From NCBI GenBank assembly GCA_037975125.1, contig CM075853.1:96001043-96065042 (forward strand): 64,000 nt of DNA, read 5' to 3'. Position 1 is the stretch's first letter. Every line of letters begins with the position of its first letter. The translations under genes were made by a program, and so were the position numbers. The DNA is from Latrodectus hesperus. Its lineage: Eukaryota; Arthropoda; Arachnida; Araneae; Theridiidae. Shown one piece after another: positions 10,461 through 21,194 of the stretch. Under the pieces are notes generated by a model. That model did no database searches, was not told the DNA's origin, and saw only the letters and a program-made list of their open reading frames with translations.

Positions 10461-12131
10461 AAGGGTTGACTATATATATTAGAGTTTCTATACATTATGT
10501 TTTCAGTCAGAGTATGCTGCAGAAAAATAAAACATGATGCAGATCTAATTCTTCATTGAATTGCATTATTATGATGATAGTTTCTTGCTCACAGTTTTTC
10601 AATATTATGCCCAATTAATATAATAGCAGCAATTTTTTGACAACCAAGTCCACTAAATAATTCCTTCATAACTTGGTACCATGGTTATGTCATGAGATCA
10701 ATGCTACGAATGGTAATTATTTCTTTAGACAGCTACACTACTACAAAGGAAATTTGATTTTAAGAAAATTAAACATACTTAAAACAAGTTAACAATTCTG
10801 TCTTCAAATTGGTAAAATATTGAACTATATATTTAGCTGAGGGTGCATTTATGCTACACCATTTATTTAAGTATGTTTATTCTACTATTTAATAATTTTA
10901 GAAAGGAGAGATTTATGCTACTCCATTAATTTTAATATGTTTGTTCTATTATCTTACATTTAAGGTCATTTTTTGCTACCATAAGAAGTTAAAAAGCCAA
11001 TCTGTTCACCATTTGAAAGATCATAAAGAAACAAGGTGATGCTAGAATTTGACATCCACATCATTAACTAACCTATGTTGGCAACTAGGCCTTAAATTAC
11101 CAAGTCTCGCATCTCTCAGTAAAACCTTTTTATTAAAAATTGTTACCGAATTTAATTTAAATGTAGTTTAATGCCTTAATACCATTTTCTCACCAGAAAA
11201 CAAATTCAAGTATTTCCACGCTGGTTCCAATAAGAACTAGACTTAAAGCCGCGCAATATAGAACAATCGATGTCAGTCAGCAATATTGAATAATTGAAAT
11301 AAATTACAAGACAATAGTTTTTGGCTCTACATAATCTAGTAACATGACTTGTTTTTCTAAGTGCAAGACTCTATGTTTGAATCAAGCCACTGCTGAACAA
11401 CAGGCACTGTTGTTTGTTTCTACTTTCTGTATGCTCTTCATTCGAAGAAAGAAATGATCAGTGAGCATTCCTGGTTTGGTTTCTCAATTGAAAATGGTCA
11501 GTAACGAATGCCTAAGGGGAAAAATAAGTCTCGCTTTTATTTTCTACCCATACATTTAAGTTGATGAGAATTCTTCGAAATTTGGAATTATCTGGCATTT
11601 TTTAAAGTACTTGAATACAGCTAATATTTTGAAAATTCTTTTTCTAGAAAGGCATATCCGTTAATGATACCAAGAATTATTAAGGCAATTTTCAATATTT
11701 ATCCTGTAAACGATATGTTACTCGCTGTCTGTACTCACTTGAATTGCTTACTTCCTATAGAGTGCCACTCGTAAAGTGGAGCAGAATAAGAACTATTGAC
11801 ATGGAAGTAATTCATACCCGATTCTTAGAGAATTCTCTTTAGTTTGATCTCTTTTGATCCAATCGGAACTTAAAATGTCTTTTTGATGAAGAAATCATAT
11901 GAAGAGTATTTGAAGAATGTAATGTTCCTTCAATGATTTAACACAAAGTGGGACAAAAAGTAGATGTAAAACATTCATTTTCTGATCTTCAACATAAATT
12001 AGAATAGAAACGTTAATGAGTCGGACTTTATATTAGACCCCAATGATTAAATTTTCAAGCTCTAATTTTTGTTTTGAATAGTTAGAATATAGCAAGTAAA
12101 TTACAATACCAATTAGAATGCAAGTAGATTA
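10461..12131. other. AT-rich noncoding stretch
   Basis: No gene is seen. A probable SINE family 3 relic lies at 11340-11440 and is listed separately. Phrases such as atttatgct(a)acaccattta recur near 10846 and 10911, hinting at a small local duplication. Confidence 0.5.
11340..11440 (+). repeat. tRNA-derived SINE family 3, degraded
   Basis: The text atgtttgaatcaagccactg followed by ctgaacaacaggc parallels the B-box and body of family 3 at 53780. A possible A-box remnant (tctagtaacatgac) lies about 50 bases upstream, the spacing expected of a tRNA head. Strongly diverged. Confidence 0.35.
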
Positions 12132-12139
12132 CGATATTA

Positions 12140-14414
12140 CAGGGCTAGGGAAAGAGAAGGGCTGGCTCAAATGCTCCCCAAAACTGTCACCGGAAATAGC
12201 CGTTGATGACGTAGTCAGGCATCCAAGGAGAATAAGCTGCCTGTGGAGTTTCTAAGCAAAATACTTACTTTTTATTTTTAAGTTCATTTTGTTTTTAATC
12301 AGAGTGAAAAAAACTACAAATGCCTCTCAAATATTTAGTAAATTTGCAATTATTATTTAATAAACCCAAAAAATTATTATTAATATTGAAATTAACTTAA
12401 AATTGTATAACCAATATAAAAATATATTTACCTGTTAGCTTCAGCTTATCTTGATTTTTTGACTATTGACCCATTTCTTGTTTTTCTGTTGAGCTTTATT
12501 ATGAGATACTATCGCTGCATTTCTATTTAAATACCTAATTCATATAAATGTTCTCAAGCGACAAAAATGTTTAATTGCCTTTCGATTTACAGTAGGAAAA
12601 GAAGACTCTGTTTCATTTATTAATGTTGCTATGACATTTTTCCCTTTAGAAAATGTGTCGCCATGAAATTTGCGAAACATTATGTCCATTTGTTTTATAG
12701 TTTCCATCCATGCTTTTGTTGGAACAGTAAGTCCCCCAGCAGAAATTAAATTAATCCACTCGGAATGATTGGGCATATCGACTGAATTTCTTGATATAGT
12801 TCCAAGTGAATTATCTTTAATTTTATAAGCAATATAACCTGCCACATAAATCATAGCTTCTTTTTCAAATGGAGATATATCACAATTTGGATTGGAAGAG
12901 GCAAGTTCATTTTCCTAAGATAAAGGTAAGGGATTAATTAAGAATTCACGATTTAATTCATCATCTTGAGAATCAAAAGAATTGATAATTTCTTGACGTT
13001 CTTTTACATTAAATGCAGAGTCTAACATTTTACTTGTTAAATAAACGTCTGGTCCATTTTCTAAAGAGTTTACTTTCGGTGACAAATTAGGTAATTTATT
13101 TGCGAGCAATATTTTTAAGCGAATAATTACTTCAGAAGGAGAAGGATGGTCATTGAATCTCCCGAGACCTCTAATTTGGCTGAAGAGGCTTTCGAGCGCA
13201 TCTTGAGTAAGTCTACTTGTTAAAATATAAGATACATTTATAGATTTTAAGTCTTCATATAATCCATAAAGAGAATGAATTGAAACAATAATCCCTTTCT
13301 GAAAAGGTAAAACCGATTTTTTTCCAAATACACGTAAATTGAAAACTTCCTCCTTGATTGCGTTTAAATTTTCTTTTTGAGTATCAAAGTATTTTTGCAC
13401 TCCAAAAGCAGCTTTTAAAGGCTTGTTACTGGCTTATCGTAAGATTTTGAAGATAATGACCGAATCAAAATACATTTTGAAATAGTGTCAGATGACCATT
13501 TAGTTCTTATTTTCTTCATCTTCACGCTTATAAGGGAATAAATTATTTATCCCCATCTTCCCAAGTTTAACGTTCTCCTTTTGAAGTAATTTTATTTTCA
13601 TTTTTAATTTTTGTATTTCATTTAAAAGCAATTTTTTATTTGATTTCAATCGCTTTTATTCTTGTTGTAGAAGTTCGATTTCTTTTTTGCTCATTTTTAA
13701 GGAATTTCACTGTATTTTCTGCGCATAATATTCTTTTTTTCAATTCTTCTATATTTTTTAAAAATTCATTGCATTTAAGGCGTTTAATATCACCATCACA
13801 TTGATTTTCTGCATCACATAATTTATATGTGGACTCACACACTCAATTATTTCAATAGCTTCTTCTAATCTTCTTTATTTCGTTTGTCTCTGTTCTCTTG
13901 GAGTATTTTGAATTATGTTTAAAGCCGTTAACTTAAGATTAGGCAGAGCCGTCGGTTTTAATATTTTTCTCTCTGGCAAACCAAGTAGTCGATTTTGCAT
14001 GTCGTCCATATATTCATTCAAATCAAAATGCTCACTGCACACTCTAGCATTCTTGATCTTGATTTTGTTTCTTCTTCGACATTTTTGCACCCATTCCTTT
14101 GAAAACATTTGATTTTCTTTTGGAAATCGATGAAATATTATGTGATTTCCTTTTGTATTTCGATACATATTTGAACACGTAGCAACAGCACACGATGTCA
14201 TGTTTTCCTCTTTAAAAATACTCTTGCTTAAAATGAAAACATTAACATTAAACAAGCCAAAATTGAATGAGAAAGCTCCGATCAGACACAAGCTAGCATA
14301 GAGAATGCCAGCCAGTGGATGCCCAGTGACGTCACGCTCTTCCCCTCTCCGGTGACAAGGCGGCATGCGATACATCAAAGCGATGAGCCAGCCCTTATGT
14401 TTTCCCTAGCCCTG
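12140..14414 (-). mobile_element. P-superfamily (THAP) DNA transposon, internally deleted
   Basis: The left end begins cagggctagggaaa and continues gaagggctggctca. The reverse complement of the right end begins identically and continues with aagggctggctca after a short indel, giving about 30 bp of terminal repeat (12140-12170 and 14384-14414). Similarity continues inward through gtcaccgga, gatgacgt and ggcatcca, so the inverted repeats may exceed 100 bp. Flanks cgatatta (12132-12139) and caatatta (14416-14423) match at 7 of 8 positions with a 1-base offset, in keeping with the 8-bp P-element target duplication. Inside lies a THAP-type transposase with its catalytic centre removed, so the copy could move only if supplied with enzyme from elsewhere. 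Confidence 0.85.
12441..14201 (-). pseudogene. THAP-domain P-element transposase, core deleted
   Basis: P-type transposases bind their ends through an N-terminal THAP zinc finger and cut with an RNase H-like DDE fold. The start at 14201 gives MTSCAVATCSN, placing the first C-x4-C pair at the expected distance. HIIFHRFPK, the WVQKCRRRN tryptophan block, VCSEHF (C-x2-H) and TALPNL follow, a complete C2CH THAP signature to about 13920. A lysine-rich coiled-coil-like stretch spans about 13840-13570. Near 13520-13420 is KWSSDTISKCILIRSLSS, the start of the P-transposase central region. The sequence then jumps to AAFGVQKYFDTQKENLNAIK (13410) and TSRLTQDALESLFSQIRG (about 13225), which are C-terminal blocks. 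Most of the catalytic region is missing at that junction. The tail (12854-12441) keeps YVAGYIAYKI and HFCRLRTFI, then TGA at 12537-12539 where the family has an arginine, then IRYLNRN. Several frameshifts are also present. Confidence 0.85.
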
Positions 14415-14460
14415 ACAATATTATATGTATACAATTAATCAGTAATTAGAGTTCAAATAC

Positions 14461-14859
14461 AAAATATATAGGGGAAAGTAGGGGAACTAAAATTAGAGGG
14501 GAAAGTGAGTGAGTCTCTTTTCATTATGTACATATATATAAACATATGTTGATTTTAAATATATATATATATATATATATATTAAATAAAAATTAAATAA
14601 AACTAAATAAGTGAAATAAGTTTTAAAACGTATAAATGCGAAAAAAAGGATATATTGTAAAAAAGATAGGAAAAGCACTTTCTACTTCTTATCAGGGGAA
14701 CACGTGACAAGAAGAATTTAGAATTTATTTGCTTAAAAATTCAAAATTATGCATATACATAAATATAAGTTTAATTTATTTTATTCTTTGGTTAACTGAC
14801 ACCAGAGAGCATCGTACAAGTTGCTATCAAAAATATTTACTTCTACCTTCAGTTACAAA
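14461..14859. other. AT-rich stretch with short TA microsatellite
   Basis: It contains a perfect (AT)n run at 14559-14582 and otherwise unremarkable AT-rich DNA. The open frame at 14493-14678 is made partly of the microsatellite and is not a gene. Confidence 0.7.
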
Positions 14860-15400
14860 TAAATTAATAAATGGCTGATCATCCCTCTCAGGAAATTACT
14901 CAATTGCGTAAGAGCAATCACATTGCCGATATTTGCACCATCTGGTGTTCGAAAATCATCCCAGTTAGGAAGTTTGCTTTTTGATTTACTTAATTATTGT
15001 TATCTCTTCTCGTTTTATACCTTTTAACAGGAGATGGCAAAGTCAAAGCAAGCGCATGGAGCAATGGGGAAAACGAATACTCCGTTTCCAGAGATCAGAT
15101 AAAAAATACATAAAAAAAATGAGAATGGCACGTTGCAGTGATAACAATTCGATAATTCCTTGCTAGCCTCGGGGAAGACATATGACTTAGGAATCATCAA
15201 TAACTCGGTAACATTCTATAAGGTAATGAATGCTGCTATGAAGTGCTGTTTCTGTTTTTCTTCTCTCTTCGTTTGCTTGTCAGTTTCTCGCAATCACGGC
15301 AGCCCTTGGGCCATACGATTCGCGCATCAATCATCCCCTATTTATCCCACCGATGAAACGCTGAGCCACTGTTGCCACCTTTGCTTGAAAATCAACAAGT
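14860..15400. other. Complex, GC-richer island; candidate conserved regulatory element
   Basis: This stretch has mixed composition and little simple sequence, unlike both flanks. Examples are tgcgtaagagcaatcacatt, atcatcccagttaggaagtt and gcagcccttgggccatacga. Open frames at 14981-15166 and 15160-15435 lack recognisable domains and overlap one another. I saw no transposase motif. A regulatory island is inference from composition only. Confidence 0.35.
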
Positions 15401-15435
15401 TTCGGATATTAATTGAATATTCTTTTAAAAAATAG

Positions 15436-16555
15436 TTGCGAGCAATAGGTTGCAATTTATAAATGAACTGTACTTTTGACATTTACTTCTTATCCTCATT
15501 TTTTCTACATTCCAATAACATAATATACATGTACATAAATCTTCTCTTTGCGTCTATAAATACACACATATATGCGTGTGTGTCTGTGTTATTTATTTTG
15601 TGTTAATGTGAAATTATTTAATTAAAGGTGAAATTATATGTAATAAACTGGTGATCTAAGCAATTGATTTTAAAAACAAGTATTTCAAAGTACGCGAAAT
15701 CCGTACTTTTAATCGTTTTATAACTATCAATATGATATTACCCACGATTTCACAATTTTTATAATTTTATGTTTGCCAAGTTGATAGATAAATGATATAT
15801 CTTATGATCTTGAGCGCAACATTTTTAAAATTCGACTACCCCTTGTAACGTAGATATTTGAATCAGTTGTGTATACATTTTATATTAAAAGGTACAAGTA
15901 AAATTAACTCTCAGAAGGAAAAAAAATTCTCATAGTTATAATCCAACCACTAATACACGTATGTTTTTCAGACATATTTCTGAACAATGCAGGATTATTA
16001 ATCAGTAAATTGTTAAAGTAAATCTGATATATAAGAAATAATATTAATTTGAGTTAAAAATAGAATATTTGCAGGGAACAAAAGCAATTGAAAATAAAGA
16101 ACTTTGTTTTAATTAAATATTCATAGTTTTGTAGAAATTTATCGTTCATATATATTTTAAGTTATCAATAATGTGAGGGGTATCAAAATCAACTTAAACA
16201 TACATACACTGATATGTTTGTAATTAAGGTTACAAGAGTAAAGGTTAGACTTTGACTAAAAATGATTTTAATACATGAAGTTTTGGTGTAACACTACTTT
16301 GTGCTCTTATACAAGAAGTGGTAATAGAAAATTTAAAAGGAATTTAGTGTATGTTTATTCATTTTTATTGTTTCACTTTTATTGCACTCGTAATTGCTCA
16401 ATTAACTCTCTATTGCAATCATGCTAATAAGATGTATTTCCAAAATGTATTGGTATACAAATGGTAAGGTGAGCTCTCAGAATATCAATGAAGCAAAATG
16501 AATATTAATTAATGAATATGGCAGAAATTATTTTTCAAAAAGCGTTGATTTTAAC
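15436..16555. other. AT-rich noncoding stretch
   Basis: No gene, transposon or tRNA signal seen. A short TG/TA-rich patch sits at 15560-15590. Confidence 0.6.
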
Positions 16556-17756
16556 ACTTGAGATATCCTGGATGGTATTTATGAGCTTGTAGGGGCTCTT
16601 TCTAGAATATTCCACAAATATTGCATGGGATTGAGGTCTAGAAACAATTTTGGTCAGACTATGGGCCATACCCTTTCTTTTCTAGATAATCGTCTACAGC
16701 TTTGTAGTCGTACAGCTCTCTAATCAGGTGTTATAACCATGTAAAAGTATTTGTTTTTTACAACGCATCGAAAAAAATAGCACGCAGTATTCAAAAAATC
16801 TTATTCAGATGCTATTTAGAGTTTATTGCACGTGGAAAGAAGACACAGAGTTAAAAAGTTCACTAAACTGTATCTTCTTCCTGATCAGGATATTAGTGCC
16901 GAAGAATGATCGATTTCTTTGACTTTTTCATTGTCAGCGTCTTGTCTAGGTTCTTTACAAAAGAAGTTTCGTCGCTAATAGATTTGTGTGCTGAATCTTG
17001 ATTCGTCATTCATGAGGACATGGGTACAATTTCCATCTGTTCAAGAATAGCATTCATGACTTCAAGATACACCGTTATCTTGTGAAATTTCGTTAAGGGA
17101 ACATACACTAATGGTGTTTTTGTTACGTCAGGTGCTTCTCGAAACCTAGTCCTGAGTTGGGTTCTATCAGTTAAATAAGAGCATCCGGATGGATCTTTCT
17201 TCTTAATTTTGAAGCTGAAGACTCCAATACTTGGCGAGATATATCATTTTACTTGGAGATCATTGCGATCAAGTAGCCAACTTTAGCGAACATGGTGGAT
17301 CCTTGGTTAAGCCGGGTTTCGAATTCACTACTTTCCGATAATGAGATTGACGCCCTAACCAACAAGGACGCAGAGGTTCAATACACCAATAATGTTGCGG
17401 CGTACTAACCATTGTAAATTACCCGTTTATACACGATTTATCTCATCATTATACTTTCAGAAAGCTTGAAATAAATGCTCACCAATATTTTCTATATGTT
17501 TCATTTGAAGACACATAATAATGCTCTAAAGATATTGCGAATTTTAGACAACTTTGTCCAATCCATCTAATGATGTTCTTGATGCCTGAAATTCTTCATA
17601 ATCTGGAAATCACCATACCTGACACTTTTAGGGTACGTGAAATTTTCTCTTGTGGCTGTAGAGCTTCTAGCTATAGACAAATTTGTTTCTCAATTCATAG
17701 CTTAAAGTCATTTAGAAGCAGTTTTGAAAGTTGCAGTGACATGACTTTAAACTTAA
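16556..17756 (-). mobile_element. Tc1-like transposon relic, interrupted by later insertions
   Basis: On the minus strand the relic runs in Tc1 order from right to left. At about 17700-17570 is a helix-turn-helix remnant, EKISRTLKVSGMVISRL. At about 17015-16975 is VLMNDESRFSTQIY, with the first catalytic D. At about 16640-16570 is PQSHAIFVE / DLNPMQYLWNILERAP, the block carrying the third acidic site; the expected E reads Q. The second catalytic block is not recognisable. A tRNA-like fragment splits it at 17283-17398 and a PIF/Harbinger element sits at its 5' side. Terminal repeats were not found. Inactive and old. Confidence 0.7.
17283..17398 (-). repeat. tRNA-Met-like SINE fragment inside the Tc1 relic
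   Basis: Read on the minus strand it has an A-box-like tggttagggcg, then tcaatctcattatcggaaag, which resembles the anticodon arm of an elongator tRNA-Met with CAT in the loop. A degraded B-box, gaattcgaaacc, follows. Downstream, ggatccaccatgttcgc resembles the body of the SINE at 33543 (agatccaccaagtatatgcg). It is therefore read as a SINE rather than a tRNA gene. Pairing of the acceptor stem is lost. Confidence 0.55.
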
Positions 17757-18047
17757 AGCCCGCCACACACGATACAATTTTTCCATAGGATTTGTTGGAC
17801 GTGAACAAGTTGTACCGTCTGTGGTGAAGTTGGACAGGTTCACGAAAATTCAAACAAGTTCTGATTTTTCTTCCAACATGGGGGTTACAGGGAGTAAATA
17901 ATTGCTTCCTGTTGTCGCGTGTCTTCTCCCACAGGGCTACAAATTGTTTCTTGGCGACACTTGGGAAAATTTTTGAAACTTCTCATTTACTGAAACTTAG
18001 ATTTCTGTTATACAACACCTCACAAACATTAGATTCACTTTTTAAAA

Positions 18048-18197
18048 ATGTCCATGAAGCATATATTGCAAGAATTCATTGAAGTATATAGAGATGAGCC
18101 TTGTTTGTGGCAAGTAATGAGTAATGATTATACGAATAAAATAAAAAAAGTTAGAGCTTACGAAAAATTATTGAAAATATATAAAAAAAATAGATGA
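18048..18197 (+). pseudogene. MADF-domain protein of PIF/Harbinger element, truncated
   Basis: The frame from ATG 18048 gives 49 codons ending at TGA 18195-18197. It reads LQEFIEVYRDEPCLWQVMSN, then DYTNKIKKVRAYEKLLKIY. The order is an acidic-aromatic first helix, LW, a D-Y-x-N motif and a basic helix with a Y/W near its end. This matches the first two helices of the MADF (Myb/SANT-like) fold. In PIF/Harbinger elements the second gene encodes such a protein, which helps bring the transposase into the nucleus and onto the ends. The third helix and the rest of the protein are missing, so this is a remnant. It is too short for most gene finders. Confidence 0.6.
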
Positions 18198-18561
18198 AAA
18201 TGCTTCAATTAATGCTTCAATTATTGTGTATTTATAATTTTTATGGAGATACACATATAAATTTAAGGGATCTCGAGTCTTCAAGCACAAATAACTTTTT
18301 ACACATGCTATTAAGATGCCATTTTTACCCTTTAAATATATCGACCATTTTATAATTTCCCAGAATTTGATTAGATATATTTATGTGTATTTATATAGTA
18401 TTCATAATACATATATACAGTTGCAAAATATATTTAATGTGTTAAGTATTAATTTCTTGATATATAATAATAAAACTAACAATTAATTAGCACTTTTATT
18501 AGTATCCATATCTTATATTTTCTAAACATAAACTTTTAAAAGTTAAGTACTTTATTTAGGA

Positions 18562-18922
18562 TTAAATCAAAGCGTCTTGCCATGGTAGTTTGCCTTCATT
18601 GGAAGCAAAATAATTGGCAAACTTTTTTCGAATGAGTTTTGCTTCATCGGAATAATTTCTTTGTTGCCCTATTTCTAATCCAGTTAAATAATCATTTGAC
18701 CTTAAACCTAATTGTTGAATACAATTTTTCATTCATCCTCATGTAATTCAAGAAATCTTTATCTTCCGATTGTATTTCTGTAATTAAATTTAGATGTGAA
18801 AGAGAGTCACGCTGGAGCAGCGAATTTTTTGCCCATTTCTTTTTCTTATTGTTTGTTTACTTTTCACCATCATCACAGTCCAAAGCAACAGCCAATAATA
18901 CTTCTGTGCTTAATTTGCTCAT
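18562..18922 (-). pseudogene. PIF/Harbinger (HARBI1-like) transposase, core deleted
   Basis: Starting at 18922 the minus strand reads MSKLSTEVLLAVALDCDDG, a stop, then KKWAKNSLLQRDSLSHLNLI and EIQSEDKDFLNYMRMNEK. That is the N-terminal signature of Harbinger transposases, a tryptophan-basic block followed by a D-F-x-N-(Y/F)-x-R-M motif. Directly after, in another frame, comes the C-terminus SNDYLTGLEIGQQRNYSDEA and KKFANYFASNEGKLPWQDAL, which matches the family's closing R-x-x-F-x-x-Y-F...G-x-x-x-W-Q block. Roughly 250 residues between these, carrying the DDE triad, are absent. The deletion junction is at about 18728-18735. One stop and one frame change are also present. Confidence 0.75.
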
Positions 18923-19383
18923 GTTATATGATAATATTTAATGGCAGAAATTACAAGCAGACAAATGAGTACAACAATAAATACGTCAAGTCAGAAAAAG
19001 TGACTGAACAACAAATTATTGAAATTTTTGGCGATTTTTGATTTCCATTTACATGGCACACATTTTAAGCCAAAAGCAATAAATGTTGAAAAATGGCACC
19101 CTTAAAAATATCTTCTCACCCCAGATGTGCCTCCCTTCTGTGGTCAGCAGAGTTTGAGGGGACTGTGTGCTTAATTACTTCCTACCCCTTCCAACAAATC
19201 CTATGGAAAAATTGTATCGTGTGTGGCGTATGTTAATTCTTTACACTTATACACTTCATACAAATACATTATAGCTTTAATTAATTTTTGAACACTCCTA
19301 TAGCAATTTTTTTCTTATTAGAAGAAACTTGAATTTCCGTATTGCTGCATTAATCTCTTAGTTTGCTTATCACTATCACATTG

Positions 19384-19450
19384 GATTAAATTAAACCCAA
19401 AATCTAGAATCCAAAGTGGATTTTAAATCACTAAATTTAAATCTAAACTC
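19384..19450 (-). repeat. Possible SINE family 1 fragment
   Basis: The phrase aaagtggattttaaatcac with a preceding AT-rich segment resembles the middle of SINE family 1 in reverse orientation, much as at 1470. Very short and diverged. Confidence 0.25.
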
Positions 19451-19579
19451 ATCACATGGATAGATGGAAGAATAAATAGTATACCTCTTGATCAATTTTT
19501 AGATACAAGTGAATGCTGTTTATTATTACAGAAATTCAAGGAATTTGTGAAAAAATCATATTCCAAGATGTTTCATTAG

Positions 19580-19745
19580 AGCTCGTCCTACCCTAGTGAT
19601 AAGACCCTATATTGTAAGACTGAACCACAGATGTTCGATCCCATTCATTATTGGGATACAACATATGAATGTTGCTTCTCCTTGCATACCTTTTGGGTGA
19701 ATGCTTGACAATTACCAGTGTTCCCTTTTGCATTATATTAAATTG
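19580..19745 (+). repeat. tRNA-derived SINE family 3
   Basis: An A-box-like ccctagtgataagacc is followed about 40 bases later by a B-box-like gttcgatccc, the spacing of a tRNA head. The body continues cattcattattgggatacaa and then tctccttgcatacc, resembling the body at 53790. No clear target duplication. Confidence 0.55.
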
Positions 19746-19933
19746 TTTCCCTTATTATGAAGTAACTTGTTTTTTAGAAAGAAGCATGTTTACTTTTTAG
19801 AGGGAGGCAGGCTTTAAATATTTAAAGTGCATAGCTGCTTTCAACTAATTATTATTATCTACTATATGAATTAGTATGTTCATTAGTAAAAACAACTTTA
19901 TACCTTTATTATTTGTAAAATATGTATTTGCGT

Positions 19934-19936
<3 letters not shown>

Positions 19937-20009
<73 letters not shown>

Positions 20010-20016
20010 GTATGTA
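19937..20016. repeat. TA microsatellite followed by TATG repeats
   Basis: A perfect (TA)n run spans 19937-19997 and passes into (TATG)n to about 20016. Open frames here are microsatellite artefacts. Confidence 0.95.
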
Positions 20017-20164
20017 TATTTATGTGTGTGTATTACATTTATATATGCATGCATGCATTTATATAATTTATATATATGTACATATATTCAACAAGTAGAA
20101 CGATAGGTAGATTAATCTAGTAGAAAATAAATAAAGAAAGCTCTTAAATAAAATATTTTCTACA

Positions 20165-20500
20165 TCACCCTAAAGGTGTGAAGTGAGAATAGTAATCGCG
20201 TTTATAATTTCTAATCTGGGGGATTGGCAGTGGAAGGGGGAATTCACCGGAAACAGTGACAAACAAGAGTTTTTGGAATTTCTTGTCCACCAATCGGCAG
20301 GTAATCCCGCTGCGATAACCTCTGAACCTGCACGTGATGCGTCTTCGCGATTCCTCATTATATCCATCTACTTTAGTTCTGCATCCTCCGCCCGGCACCC
20401 TTGTGAGGGGAACAGTTAAAAATTGCCCAATGAAATCAAAGATCCTTATTCTCGGTAAAATAAAATTGTCATCAAAGGGATCATTAGAGGCTTATGTCAC
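20165..20500. other. GC-richer complex island; candidate regulatory element
   Basis: Composition changes sharply to mixed sequence such as gggggattggcagtggaagg, ggtaatcccgctgcgataac and gcatcctccgcccggcaccc. Several overlapping frames are open on both strands at once, none with a known motif, which argues against coding. There is no tRNA box or transposase motif. Confidence 0.35.
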
Positions 20501-20519
20501 CGAATTTTTAGAAATATGA

Positions 20520-21190
20520 CATAGACTCAACCACCAATAATTTATTAATGTATTTTTGCATTATATTTTATTAATAACTTAAATTTCGAGAAACATATTT
20601 TAGAAGACATGGTTCAATGAGATTTTATTAAGAATATGTTAATTTGTTACATCTTTTTTGTTTAGGAATTGTATTAACAGCTTTGAACATACAAAAGTAT
20701 TCCTTAATTTCCTCTATATTTATGCAATATATTACATATAAATAAAATACTGAAAATAATTTTCCAGGAATTATTATCATCTCTGCTATTTAGAATAAAT
20801 TAATCATTAAATAATTATTTATTTATTTTTGCAGAGCAAATTATTGAGAGTTTTGATAAATCTCTTTCTCATATTGTTATTAGATTATCTAATGATATTC
20901 TCCTTTTTAAAGTTATTTCTTATGTTGTTAGTCTATTCATTATTCCAGGTTTTTATTACATAAGTACGTTATTGTATGAAATTAGGTATCAATTTATTCT
21001 GTCAGCATAGTTAGGGAAAAATTATCTTTGAAACAATGAGAAACAAAATTCTTAAAAAGAATAAAATTAATAAACGAAAAGAGAACTAGGTACCATTGAA
21101 GAGATGGCATTCTGTTATAATTATATGAACAGTGAAAATAAATTCCATGATTTCATTTAATTATTGTTTTGTGGAAAATCTATGCAAGGT
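20520..21190. other. AT-rich noncoding stretch
   Basis: Nothing recognised beyond AT-rich unique-looking sequence. Confidence 0.55.
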
Positions 21191-21194
21191 ATAC

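Larger units (their letters stand above)
17757..19232. mobile_element. PIF/Harbinger DNA transposon, internally deleted
   Basis: The 39-bp terminal repeats at 17761-17799 and 19190-19228 are identical in inverted orientation, beginning cgccacacacgatacaattt. Both ends are bordered by TTAA (17753-17756 and 19233-19236). PIF/Harbinger elements duplicate a 3-bp TWA site, so TTA or TAA within these is the likely target duplication. Inside are remains of the two proteins typical of the superfamily: a MADF-domain DNA-binding protein on the plus strand and a transposase on the minus strand, facing each other. The transposase lacks its DDE core. Perfect terminal repeats beside decayed genes suggest movement by an enzyme made elsewhere. 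Confidence 0.85.

Noticed and set aside
13915..14112. Plus-strand open frame over the THAP region
   Set aside because: It is the antisense shadow of the THAP domain, whose zinc ligands are clear on the minus strand.
17320..17398. Possible tRNA-Met gene on the minus strand
   Set aside because: The acceptor stem does not close and the T-arm is degraded; SINE-like body sequence follows the head.
19845..20054. Open frame with YI and YT repeats
   Set aside because: A translated TA/TATG microsatellite.
20165..20398. Several overlapping open frames on both strands
   Set aside because: Mutually exclusive frames without motifs; best read as a GC-rich noncoding island.
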